Shown here: in pieces, positions 55,867 through 63,695 of the stretch
Layout: every line of letters starts with the position of its first letter
Position numbering within the stretch: the first letter of the stretch is position 1
Assembly: GCF_003937945.1 (NCBI RefSeq)
Contig: NZ_RSEC01000058.1
Coordinates: 1,302,001 to 1,366,000, forward strand
Direction of reading: 5' to 3'
Origin: Amycolatopsis eburnea
GTDB taxonomy: Bacteria; Actinomycetota; Actinomycetes; Mycobacteriales; Pseudonocardiaceae
DNA length: 64,000 nucleotides
The notes under the pieces: model-generated
What the model was told of the DNA's origin: nothing
Databases searched by the model: none
The model's input: only the letters and a program-made list of their open reading frames with translations
Translations under genes and position numbers: made by a program

Positions 55867-57189
55867 TCAGCCGAAGAACGACGGCACGTCCAACGCCCCT
55901 CCCGCCGCTTCGAACTCGTCGTGCACCGCCTGCCGCAGTTCGGCGTCGCCCAGGTAGTCGGCGGCGGTGAGGGCCAGGCCCAGCGCGCCGTCGCGGACCC
56001 CGGCGTCCCCGGTGGCCGAGCCGGCCGCGGCCGCGAACTCCTTGGTGTGCAAGGCGACCGTCGGCCCCGACACGGCGAGCATCGGGTGCAGCGCGGGCAT
56101 GCGGTAGGACAGGTTGCCCAGGTCCGTGGAGCCGGTGAGCGACTCCGGCACGATGCCCGGCGGCAGCGGCTTGCGACCGGTGCCCAGCTGGTTGGCCGTC
56201 CAGCGCCCGGCGAGCGCGGTGTTGAACCGGATCGGCAGGTACGCCGCCTGCGCGTCCCAGATCAGCTCGACGCCGCAGCCGGTCATCGCCGCCGCGCCTT
56301 CCGCGATCGACGTCATCCGGGCGGCGAGGTCGCGCAGCGTTTCCGGGCTTTGGGAGCGGAGGTAGAACAGCAGCGCGGCCCGCGCCGGGATGACGTTCGG
56401 CCGGGCCCCGCCGTCGGTGAACACGCCGTGGACGCGGTCGCTCTGCGGGAGTTGCTGCCGCAGCGCCGAAACGCCCTGGTAGGCGGCGACCGCGGCGTCG
56501 AGGGCGTTGCGGCCCATGAACGGCTGGGCCGACGCGTGCGCGCCGACGCCGTGGAAGACCATCTCCAGCTGGCGCCGGCCGAGGAACGGGTGGAGCGCGA
56601 TGTCGTGGCTGAACGGGTGCAGCATGATCACCGCGTCGACGTCGTCGAACACGCCCGCGCGGGCCAGGATCTCCTTGCCACCACCGCCTTCTTCGGCCGG
56701 CGTGCCGATCAGGCTGACCCGGCCGCCGAGCCGTTCGGCGACGGTGGCGGCGCCGAGGAACCCGCCCGCGGCCGTCGTGCAGATGACGTTGTGGCCGCAG
56801 GCGTGGCCGAGCCCGGGCAGCGCGTCGTACTCGGCGAGGACGGCGATGTGCGGACCGTCCCGCTCCGGCGTGCTGACGCGCAGCGCGGTGTCCAGCCCGC
56901 CGACCCCGACGGTCGTTTCGTGGCCGTGGCGCTTCAGGAGGTCCGCGAGCGCCCGGACCGACCGGTGCTCGGCGAACCCCTCCTCGGGGTGCGCGTGCAG
57001 ATCTTGGCTCAACGCCACCAGATCGGGTGAACTGCGCTCGACCGCGGCGGTCACCTCGGCCCGCGTCGCCTCGTCCGCGCCGGTGTGCGGCGAGGACAGC
57101 GGTTCGGCGGCCGCGACGGCGTCGGCGGTGGCCTCGACCAGGGAACGCAGGTAGCTGTCGTCGGGCGGGACGGGCTCGTGGTGGGTCAT
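55867..57189 (-). CDS. M20-family amidohydrolase (aminobenzoyl-glutamate hydrolase-like)
   Basis: A 440-residue zinc hydrolase: DLHAHPEEGFAEHRSVRALA, HIAVLAEYDALPGLGHACGH with metal ligands, LIGTPAEEGGGGKEILARAG (Glu-Glu general base region), MFHGVGAHASAQPFMGRNAL-type dimerisation part and a late ligand region GSTDLGNLSYRMPALHPML. The GHACGHN and PAEEGGGGK motifs match the AbgB/HipO branch of M20 peptidases, which cleave N-acyl amino acids or p-aminobenzoyl-glutamate. It is not operonic with the divergent or convergent neighbours. Confidence 0.88.
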   Translation of the reverse strand: MTHHEPVPPDDSYLRSLVEATADAVAAAEPLSSPHTGADEATRAEVTAAVERSSPDLVALSQDLHAHPEEGFAEHRSVRALADLLKRHGHETTVGVGGLDTALRVSTPERDGPHIAVLAEYDALPGLGHACGHNVICTTAAGGFLGAATVAERLGGRVSLIGTPAEEGGGGKEILARAGVFDDVDAVIMLHPFSHDIALHPFLGRRQLEMVFHGVGAHASAQPFMGRNALDAAVAAYQGVSALRQQLPQSDRVHGVFTDGGARPNVIPARAALLFYLRSQSPETLRDLAARMTSIAEGAAAMTGCGVELIWDAQAAYLPIRFNTALAGRWTANQLGTGRKPLPPGIVPESLTGSTDLGNLSYRMPALHPMLAVSGPTVALHTKEFAAAAGSATGDAGVRDGALGLALTAADYLGDAELRQAVHDEFEAAGGALDVPSFFG

Positions 57190-57228
57190 GGGGCGATGCT
57201 AACCGGCGGCACCGACAATCCGCGGTGC

Positions 57229-57987
57229 TCAGCCCAGCCGGCCCGCCACGATCTGCGTGACGCCCGCGTACCGTTCGGTGATCCCGGTGAAGCCGCGGGC
57301 GCGCAGGCTCGCCCCGATTTCTCCGCGGTCGAACATCTTCTGCCCGCTGAGGGCGCCGCCTGCCGAGTCGAGCAGACGCGCGGGTTGCCAGCCGTGGCGG
57401 GCGCTGGTCAGCAGGACGATCCGGCCACCGGGTTTCAGCACGCGAGCGAAGGAGTCCAGCGCGGCTTCCGGTTCGGCGAACATGTGCAGGGCGGCGAAAC
57501 AGCAGACGCCGTCCACTGTGGACTCCTTCAGCGGCGGGCGCACCGCGTCCGCGCGCAGGTAGGCGACGCTGTCCGGGCCGTCCTCCGCGACGGCTTTGGC
57601 GAGCATCGTGCGGGCGCCGTCGAGCCCGATCGCGAGCCCGCCCGTGCCGACGGCCGCGCCGAACGCGCGCGTGAAGCGGCCGGTGCCGCAGGCGACGTCG
57701 AGCGCGGTGTGCCCGGGTTCGAGGCCGAGGAGCTTCGTGGCGAGGCGGACCTCGCCGGCCATGCTCGGGCCGAGCGGGCCCTTGAGCGCGCGGCCGAGCG
57801 CCGGACGCCAATACCGCTCGTAGACCTGCGGGAGCAGGGTCGTGCGCATCAGGCGCTGGGTGAGCCCGGTCGGCGGACCGGCCTGGTCCGCGGTGCCGAG
57901 CAGGTCGAGGTAGCCGTCGCGGGTTTCCGCGGGGGTCTCGAGCAGGGCGGTCAGCCGCTCGAGGGCGGTTATTCGGCTGGTCGGCAT
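57229..57987 (-). CDS. Class I SAM-dependent methyltransferase
   Basis: A 252-residue methyltransferase: ALDVACGTGRFTRAF (motif I, SAM-binding), GLAIGLDGARTMLAKA, VAYLRADAVRPPLKESTVDG (motif II/III) and GVCCFAALHMFAEPEAALDS, LKPGGRIVLLTSARHGW. The N-terminal 75 residues form a lid similar to UbiE/Mycobact. small-molecule methyltransferases. Substrate is not predictable. It ends 39 bp before the M20 gene on the same strand, so the two could be one transcript. Confidence 0.88.
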   Translation of the reverse strand: MPTSRITALERLTALLETPAETRDGYLDLLGTADQAGPPTGLTQRLMRTTLLPQVYERYWRPALGRALKGPLGPSMAGEVRLATKLLGLEPGHTALDVACGTGRFTRAFGAAVGTGGLAIGLDGARTMLAKAVAEDGPDSVAYLRADAVRPPLKESTVDGVCCFAALHMFAEPEAALDSFARVLKPGGRIVLLTSARHGWQPARLLDSAGGALSGQKMFDRGEIGASLRARGFTGITERYAGVTQIVAGRLG

Positions 57988-58003
57988 GGCCTCTCCCGGG
58001 GTT

Positions 58004-58038
58004 CGAATACCGGCAGTATGTCAAATCTCCGGTACTCG
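58004..58038. promoter_or_regulatory. Imperfect inverted repeat between divergent methyltransferase and glycosylase genes
   Basis: CGAATACCGG (58004-58013) and CCGGTACTCG (58029-58038) match at nine of ten positions around a 15-base centre. The location suggests an operator or promoter element for either gene. Confidence 0.35.
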
Positions 58039-58135
58039 ATCGGGTGAACAATGCCGGGCTCAGGCGTTCGAGTCCCGGAATTGTCGGTGGTCCTTCCTAG
58101 CGTCGCAGGCGAGGTTCCCGATCCGAGGAGGACAG

Positions 58136-59038
58136 ATGACGATCACCATGGTGGACAGCGAAATCACGGTGCGGGGCGAGTTCGACCTGGCCGCGGCGGC
58201 CGGCTTCTTGACCGGCTTCGGCCCGGCCGGCCAGCCGGGGGCGGAGGCGGGCGCGCTGCGCGTCGCTTTCCCGCTCGAAGGCGAGTGGACGCCGGTGGGA
58301 GCCGTGCTGCGGCAGAGATCGCCCGGTGCGGTCGCGGTGGAGGTGCACGGCCCGCCCGAGCACGCGGCGGCGGTGCTGGCCCAGGTGCGGCGGATGTGCT
58401 CGCTGGACCTCGACGGCACGGAGTTCCCGGCCGCCGGCGCCCGCGACCCGGTGGTGTCCCTGCTGCAGCAGCTGCGCCCGGGCCTGCGGCCGGTGTTGTT
58501 CGCCTCGCCGTACGAGGCGGCGTGCTGGGCGGTGCTGAGCCACCGGGTCTGGATGACCCAGGCGGTCCGGCTGCGCCGTCGCCTGACCGAGCGCCACGGC
58601 ACGGAGGTCGACGTCGGCGGCAGCGCGCTGAGGTCGTTCCCGCCCCCGGCGGTCCTGGCGAAGCTGGAGTACCTGCCGGGCCTGTCGGGCCAGAAGATGC
58701 AGCGGCTGAGGGGCATCGCCGAGGCGGCGGCCGCGGGAGCGCTGGACGCGGCGGCGTTGCGGGCGATGTCCCCGGACGAAGCACTGGACCAGCTGCGGCT
58801 GCTCCCGGGAATCGGCCGCTTCAGCGCGGAACTGATCCTGATCCGCGGCGCGGGCCACCCGGACATCTTCCCCCAGGACGAGGGCCGGCTCCACGAGATC
58901 ATGCGCGACGCCTACCACCTGCCGGAGGCGGGCGTGCCGGAGCTGGCGGAGATCGCGGAGGCCTGGGCCCCGTTCCGGAGCTGGGTGTCGTTCCTGTTCC
59001 GCGTCGAAGGCGAGGCCCGGCTGAGGGAGTCCCGTTGA
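58136..59038 (+). CDS. AlkA-type DNA glycosylase (HhH-GPD)
   Basis: A 300-residue protein. The C-terminal 200 residues form the HhH-GPD fold: ASPYEAACWAVLSHRVWMTQ, YLPGLSGQKMQRLRGIAEAA, LRLLPGIGRFSAELILIRGA (helix-hairpin-helix) and a downstream FPQDEGRLHEIM where the catalytic Asp is expected. The N-terminal beta domain resembles AlkA. It would remove alkylated bases such as 3-methyladenine from DNA. GAGGAGG fixes ATG 58136. It is divergent from the methyltransferase gene. Confidence 0.85.
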   Translation: MTITMVDSEITVRGEFDLAAAAGFLTGFGPAGQPGAEAGALRVAFPLEGEWTPVGAVLRQRSPGAVAVEVHGPPEHAAAVLAQVRRMCSLDLDGTEFPAAGARDPVVSLLQQLRPGLRPVLFASPYEAACWAVLSHRVWMTQAVRLRRRLTERHGTEVDVGGSALRSFPPPAVLAKLEYLPGLSGQKMQRLRGIAEAAAAGALDAAALRAMSPDEALDQLRLLPGIGRFSAELILIRGAGHPDIFPQDEGRLHEIMRDAYHLPEAGVPELAEIAEAWAPFRSWVSFLFRVEGEARLRESR

Positions 59039-59126
59039 CCCGGCCACCGCGTCAACCGCAGGGCTCCGGCAGAAGTCGCCGGACCGCCGACCCGGCCTGA
59101 GTCGGCGGCAGCATTTCCGGCGTCCG

Positions 59127-59139
59127 GAATGACTCATTC
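59127..59139. repeat. Palindrome GAATGACTCATTC in the intergenic region
   Basis: A 13-base perfect palindrome in the 148-bp gap between the glycosylase and the S1-like gene, followed by AGGACGC. It occurs once in this window as far as I can see. Confidence 0.35.
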
Positions 59140-59186
59140 AGGACGCTGTAGGCCCACCCCGGCGCGACTTTGCCGGGACCCTGGAG

Positions 59187-59699
59187 TCAACCGAGAGGAG
59201 AGTCCCAGTCGCGTTCACCGATCGTGAGCGCTCGCGCCCGCTCGCCGGCGTTCCCGGGCCGGATCCGCTGGGCCAGGCACCGCCGGTGCACGACGATGCC
59301 GCAGCTCCCCGGGCCGTTGTTGCTGCGCGCGTCGAGGACGAGGGCGTCCCCGCCGGGGCTCAGCGTGGTGCGTTCCCCGCAGAAGTCGCAGGGCCAGGTC
59401 AGCGCCTCCAGGTCCGAGGCGCGGATGCTGAGCCGCACCGACACCGGCGGGTGCCAGCGGGTGATCCGCTGGACCACCGCGTCGACCCGCGAACCCACCG
59501 GCGGGAAGAGCGCGAGCAGTTCCTCGTGGCTGCTCGTGCGCGAGGAGAACAGCTCGATCATGTCGATCGAGGCCGACAGGCCGTCGTCCTCGTGGCCCGC
59601 GATCTCGACGAGCACACCCCACGGGTGGTGGCTGAGGACCTCGGCCTCGACCCGCTGACCGGGCATCAGCGCGAAGCTCTTCGCTTCGAACCTGTCCAT
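59187..59699 (-). CDS. S1-like domain protein with a putative zinc site
   Basis: A 170-residue protein. Residues 1-85 read like an S1/OB-fold RNA-binding module (PGQRVEAEVLSHHPWGVLVE, then IAGHEDDG and SRVDAVVQRITRWHPPVSVR). The C-terminal part has CDFCGERTTLS and CGIVVHRRC, a four-Cys set plus His that could bind zinc. ATG 59699 follows GAGGGAGG. I know no named family for this combination; RNA binding is inferred from the S1-like half. Confidence 0.6.
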   Translation of the reverse strand: MDRFEAKSFALMPGQRVEAEVLSHHPWGVLVEIAGHEDDGLSASIDMIELFSSRTSSHEELLALFPPVGSRVDAVVQRITRWHPPVSVRLSIRASDLEALTWPCDFCGERTTLSPGGDALVLDARSNNGPGSCGIVVHRRCLAQRIRPGNAGERARALTIGERDWDSPLG

Positions 59700-59819
59700 C
59701 GCCCTCCCTCGACCACGACCGGCGGAAAGGAGACCACCACGACCCACTACCGGAGCCCGCGAAACCGCTGTCGGCGGGGACTCACCGTAGCCAGATGTCG
59801 CCTGTGGTGAGGTATCCGG

Positions 59820-60602
59820 GTGAGCTTGCCCGTTCCTCTCGCGCTCGGCAGCACCGCCGGTGACGTCCTGTCAGCCCTCCGGACGGCCGCGGCCGGCACC
59901 TCGTCGGCCGGCTCGCTGCTCGAACAGGCCCAGGCACCCGCGGTGATCACCTTGGTCGCCGGCGGCGTGGCGCTGCTGGTCGTCCTCGTGGGCGGCAGGC
60001 CGTGGCGGCTGGTGCGCAACGTCGTCACGATCGTGCACGAGGCCGGGCACGCGCTGGCCGCGGTGCTCGTCGGGCGCCGGCTGCAGGGCATCAAGCTGCA
60101 CTCGGACACCTCGGGCGTCACCGTCTCGCGCGGCAAGCCCGAGGGGCCGGGCATGGCGTTCACCGCCATGGCCGGGTACCTGGCGCCGTCGGTGCTGGGG
60201 CTGCTGTTCGCCAGCTTGCTCGGCAACGACCTGGTCGGCACCGTGCTCGTGCTGATCGCGCTGTTGCTGCTCGGCGTCCTGGTGATGGTGCGCAACGCCT
60301 ACGGGGTGTTCACCGTCGTCGCCAGTGCCGTGGTGCTCGCGCTGGTCGCGTTCGTCGCGCCGGTCGAGGTGCAGGCGCCGTTCAGCTACCTGGTGACCTG
60401 GTTCCTGCTGTTCGGTGGCGTGCGGCCGGTGGCCGAGCTGCAGGCCAAGCGCCGCCGCGGCCAGGCGCGGGACTCCGACGCCGACCAGCTCGGCCGGCTC
60501 ACCGCGGTGCCGCCGGTGCTGTGGGTGCTGGTCTTCGCGGTGGCGACGGTCAGCTGCCTGATCGCCGGCGGGCTGTGGCTCCTGGAGCCCGTGGCCACCT
60601 GA
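59820..60602 (+). CDS. M50-family membrane metalloprotease
   Basis: A 260-residue membrane protein with about six helices. The zinc motif HEAGH (His73-His77) lies in IVHEAGHALAAVLVGRRLQG, and a second conserved region reads GMAFTAMAGYLAPSVLGLLF. It belongs to the compact M50B-like peptidases related to SpoIVFB/site-2 proteases; the second Asp ligand expected in helix 4 is not certain. GTG 59820 gives MSLPVPLALG. It precedes proA by 55 bp. A regulatory intramembrane role is possible. Confidence 0.82.
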   Translation: MSLPVPLALGSTAGDVLSALRTAAAGTSSAGSLLEQAQAPAVITLVAGGVALLVVLVGGRPWRLVRNVVTIVHEAGHALAAVLVGRRLQGIKLHSDTSGVTVSRGKPEGPGMAFTAMAGYLAPSVLGLLFASLLGNDLVGTVLVLIALLLLGVLVMVRNAYGVFTVVASAVVLALVAFVAPVEVQAPFSYLVTWFLLFGGVRPVAELQAKRRRGQARDSDADQLGRLTAVPPVLWVLVFAVATVSCLIAGGLWLLEPVAT

Positions 60603-60657
60603 GCGAGCCCATGCGGCAAACTGGTCTCTCGCTGGTCCGCGCGGAGGGAGACGAACG

Positions 60658-61890
60658 ATGGACGAGGTCGCCAAGGCCGTGGAGGAGTGCGCACGGGCGG
60701 CGAAGCTGGCCGCGCCGTCGCTCGCCGCCGCTTCCGCCGAGGCCGTCGACGCCGCGCTGACCGGGATGGCCGAGCGGCTGCTCGCGCACCGCGAGGAGAT
60801 CCTCGAGGCGAACCAGGCCGACGTCGAACGCGCGAAGGCCGAGGGGATGAGCGCCGGTCTGCTCGACCGGCTCACCATCACCCCGGAGCGCCTCACCGGC
60901 ATGGCCGAGCAGCTGCGGCTGCTCGCCGGCGCGCCGCACCAGGAGCGCTCGGTCGAGGTGTCCACGCTGGACGGCGGGCTGCGGCTGGTCGAGCGGCGGC
61001 GGCCGGTCGGCGTCATCGGCGCGAACTACGAGGCGCGGCCGAACGTGACCGTCGACGTGGCGTCGCAGCTGGTGAAGTCGCGCAACGCCGGTGTCCTGCG
61101 CACGGGTTCGGCCGCGCTCGGTTCGGCGCAGCGGCTGCGGGAGGTCGTCATCGCGCCCGCGCTCGCCGAGGCGGGCATCGACGCCGACTGCGTCCAGCTG
61201 GTGCCGCGGGTGGAGCGCGAGGCGGCGTCGGCGCTGGTCCGGCTGCCGGACCTGGTGCCGCTGGTGATCCTGCGCGGCAGCGGCGACAGCACCCGGGCGC
61301 TCGCCACCGAGGCGGCGGTCCACGGCGTGCGCACGCTCGCCCACGCCGACGGCGGCGGCGTGCTCTACGTCGACCGCGGCGCGGACGTCACCAAGGCGCG
61401 TGACCTGGTCTACAACAGCCTCGACCGGCTCGGGGTCTGCAACCGGCTGAACCTGCTGCTGATCCACGAGGACATCCACGACGAGGTCTGGCCGTCGATC
61501 TCGGACGCGCTGGCCGAGCGGGGTGTCACGCCGTCGCTGGCGCCGCACGAGCACGCCATCGGCTACGAGTGGGCGCTGGACTCCGACCGGGAGGCGACCG
61601 TCACGGTGGCCAAGGTCGGCGCGCTCGCCGACGCGGTCGGGATCGCCAACGAGCAGACGTCGGGCCTGGCGGCGGGCATCGCCACCGAGGACGAGTCGGC
61701 CGCCGACGCCTTCTTCGACGGCTACACCGGCACCGGCGTCTTCTGGAACGCCCCGACCCGCCTCCTCGACGGCTTCAAGATGCTGGCGGTCCCGGAGACC
61801 GGCATCAACCTGGACAAGGTGCCCGGCCCCCGCGGTCCGGTGACGTACACGGACCTCTACGTCCGCCAGTACGCCGTCCTCCCGGCCTGA
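60658..61890 (+). CDS. proA: Glutamate-5-semialdehyde dehydrogenase (gamma-glutamyl phosphate reductase)
   Basis: A 410-residue enzyme covering the full family length: RRPVGVIGANYEARPNVTVD, LRTGSAALGSAQRLREVVIA, VILRGSGDSTRALATEAAVH, catalytic Cys261 in LGVCNRLNLLLIHEDI and EHAIGYEWALDSDREATV. It reduces gamma-glutamyl phosphate to glutamate-5-semialdehyde with NADPH, the second step of proline synthesis. GGAGGGAGACGAACG precedes ATG 60658. proB is not adjacent. The next gene begins after 2 bp. Confidence 0.96.
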   Translation: MDEVAKAVEECARAAKLAAPSLAAASAEAVDAALTGMAERLLAHREEILEANQADVERAKAEGMSAGLLDRLTITPERLTGMAEQLRLLAGAPHQERSVEVSTLDGGLRLVERRRPVGVIGANYEARPNVTVDVASQLVKSRNAGVLRTGSAALGSAQRLREVVIAPALAEAGIDADCVQLVPRVEREAASALVRLPDLVPLVILRGSGDSTRALATEAAVHGVRTLAHADGGGVLYVDRGADVTKARDLVYNSLDRLGVCNRLNLLLIHEDIHDEVWPSISDALAERGVTPSLAPHEHAIGYEWALDSDREATVTVAKVGALADAVGIANEQTSGLAAGIATEDESAADAFFDGYTGTGVFWNAPTRLLDGFKMLAVPETGINLDKVPGPRGPVTYTDLYVRQYAVLPA

Positions 61891-61892
61891 CG

Positions 61893-62300
61893 GTGCGGCT
61901 GCCGATCGACGTGCCGGGCGACGTCCGGCGCGCGGACCTCATCCGTGTCGAAGGCGACCGGGAGTGGGAACGGTGGACCACCGTGCCCGGGCCCGTCCTC
62001 GAGTCGGTGACGGGCGCGGACGCGACAGCGCTCGTCGGGCTCGTCACCGACCTCCCGGAGGCCGGGATGATGCGGTGCTACCACCCGATGTACGCGCTCC
62101 GGGCGCACGGCGCGGAAGGCGTCCTCTTCGAGATCGCCTTCTGCTTCCGCTGCCACAACGCGCTCGGTTTCGCCGGCGGCGCCCAGACCGGCCTCGAAGG
62201 GTTCGACGCGGACTCACCGGCCGGGCAGGAGCTGCTCGGCCGGTTCCGGGCCGCGGACCCTAACGCGGCGGGACGTGCGCCAGCTTCTTCAGCTCCTTGA
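61893..62300 (+). CDS. Uncharacterised 135-residue protein with a CxxC
   Basis: A small soluble protein starting MRLPIDVPGDVRRADLIRVE. The middle part has YHPMYALRAHGAEGVLFEIA and FCFRCHNALGF with a CFRC pair that might bind metal or be redox active. I recognise no family. GTG 61893 lies two bases after the proA stop, so translation is probably coupled. The 3' end overlaps the convergent gene at 62260 by 41 bp. Confidence 0.6.
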   Translation: MRLPIDVPGDVRRADLIRVEGDREWERWTTVPGPVLESVTGADATALVGLVTDLPEAGMMRCYHPMYALRAHGAEGVLFEIAFCFRCHNALGFAGGAQTGLEGFDADSPAGQELLGRFRAADPNAAGRAPASSAP

Positions 62301-62508
62301 CGGTTTCCGTCACGTTGGCCAGGAGTTCCGTCCGGTCGTCCGGGTCGGCGGCGTGGCGGTAGATGGCGGTCGGGCCGTCGCTGATCGCGATCGCGGCGAC
62401 CAGGCGGCCTTCGGGGTCGCGGGTGAGCCCGGTGGTCACCGACACTTCCCGGCCGACCGTGTCGACCGTGGTGAGCGTCCGCTCCTTGTACCAGCCTCGC
62501 GTCGTCAT
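62260..62508 (-). CDS. Uncharacterised 82-residue protein
   Basis: A small protein MTTRGWYKERTLTTVDTVGR, with VAAIAISDGPTAIYRHAADP and a C-terminal helix VTETVKELKKLAHVPPR. No signal, membrane segment or known motif. Its 3' end overlaps the 3' end of the convergent gene at 61893. Codon usage and the sensible length suggest a real gene, but no function can be proposed. Confidence 0.55.
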   Translation of the reverse strand: MTTRGWYKERTLTTVDTVGREVSVTTGLTRDPEGRLVAAIAISDGPTAIYRHAADPDDRTELLANVTETVKELKKLAHVPPR

Positions 62509-62593
62509 GTTCCGCAGCTCCGGGGGATGGGCTCGACAGGGATACGTCGTAGGACGCCCGGGCGGCCGGAGGCGTTACGGCATACTGGGCCGG

Positions 62594-63685
62594 GTGATCT
62601 CCCGGCCGCACGTCCTGCTGTCCGCCGCGCAGTCGCTCGACGGCTACCTCGACGACACCTCGCCCGAGCGGCTCGTGCTGTCCACTGAGGACGATTTCGC
62701 CGTCGTGGACCGGTTGCGGGCCGAGGCGGACGCGATCTTCGTCGGGGCCGGGACGGTGCGGGCCGACAACCCGCGGCTGCTCGTCCGGTCGCCCGAGCTG
62801 CGGCGGCAGCGGCTGGACCGGGGAAAGCCGGAGCAGCCCGTCAAAGTCACCGTGACCACCCGCGGACTGGACGCGGACTCGCGGTTCTTCACCGTGGGGG
62901 ACAGCGAAAAGATCGTCTACGCGCCGCCGGGCGTGGCGGACGACCTGAAGGGAGTCGCCACCGTCGTGGACGCCGGGAGCCCGCCCGACTTCGGGCGCGT
63001 CCTCGACGACCTCGGGCAGCGCGGCATCGAAAACCTGCTGGTCGAAGGCGGCGGCGGGATCCACACCCGGTTCCTCACCGAAGGCCTCGCCGACGAGCTG
63101 CGGCTCGCGATCGCGCCGTTCTTCGTGGGGCAGCCGGGCGCGCCGCGGTTCGTCGGGCCCGGGCTCTACCCGCGGCCGCTCACCCTCGCCGGGGTGCGGG
63201 AACTGCAGGGGATGGCGATCCTCGAGTACCGCGCCGCGGCCGAGCCGGACGGGCCGGACGTCCGGCGGCTCAAGGAAGCCATTGCACTCGCCGCCGAGTG
63301 CCCGCCCAGCCACACGTTCCGGGTCGGGGCCGTCATCACCGACGCCGGTGGCGAGGTCATCGCCACCGGGCACTCCGGCGAGGGCGACCCGTCGAACCAC
63401 GCCGAAGAAGCCGCCCTCGCCAAGTGCGCCGGCGACCCGCGCCTGGCCGGGGCGACCATCTACAGCTCACTGGAGCCGTGCAGCAACCGGAGCTCGCACC
63501 CGCGCAGCTGCACGCAGCTGATCCTCGACGCCGGGATCCCGCGCGTCGTCTTCGCGTGGCGCGAGCCGCCGGTCTTCGTCGACGCCCAGGGCACCGAGCT
63601 GCTGCGGCAGGCCGGGCGGCACGTCGTCGAGGTGCCCGCGCTGACCCCGGAGGTCCAGCGCGAGAACACCCACCTCGACTTCTGA
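62594..63685 (+). CDS. Reductase-deaminase fusion in reversed RibD order
   Basis: A 363-residue two-domain protein. The first 215 residues are a RibD_C/DHFR-like reductase: SRPHVLLSAAQSLDGYLDDT, FVGAGTVRADNPRLLVRSPE, IENLLVEGGGGIHTRFL. The last 135 residues are a CMP/dCMP deaminase-type zinc domain: FRVGAVITDAGGEVIATGHS, NHAEEAALAKCAGD (HAE) and YSSLEPCSNRSSHPRSC (PCxxC-type ligands). In classical RibD the deaminase comes first. The protein may therefore do both early riboflavin steps or act in another pyrimidine-derived pathway. GTG 62594 gives a full reductase start. Confidence 0.85.
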   Translation: MISRPHVLLSAAQSLDGYLDDTSPERLVLSTEDDFAVVDRLRAEADAIFVGAGTVRADNPRLLVRSPELRRQRLDRGKPEQPVKVTVTTRGLDADSRFFTVGDSEKIVYAPPGVADDLKGVATVVDAGSPPDFGRVLDDLGQRGIENLLVEGGGGIHTRFLTEGLADELRLAIAPFFVGQPGAPRFVGPGLYPRPLTLAGVRELQGMAILEYRAAAEPDGPDVRRLKEAIALAAECPPSHTFRVGAVITDAGGEVIATGHSGEGDPSNHAEEAALAKCAGDPRLAGATIYSSLEPCSNRSSHPRSCTQLILDAGIPRVVFAWREPPVFVDAQGTELLRQAGRHVVEVPALTPEVQRENTHLDF

Positions 63686-63695
63686 CGCGCGCCGG

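Noticed and set aside
58001..58080. GGTTCGAATACCGG- and GTTCGAGTCCCGG-like strings resembling tRNA T-arms
   Set aside because: No acceptor, D or anticodon stems can be drawn around them, so they are not tRNAs. At most one is part of an inverted repeat.
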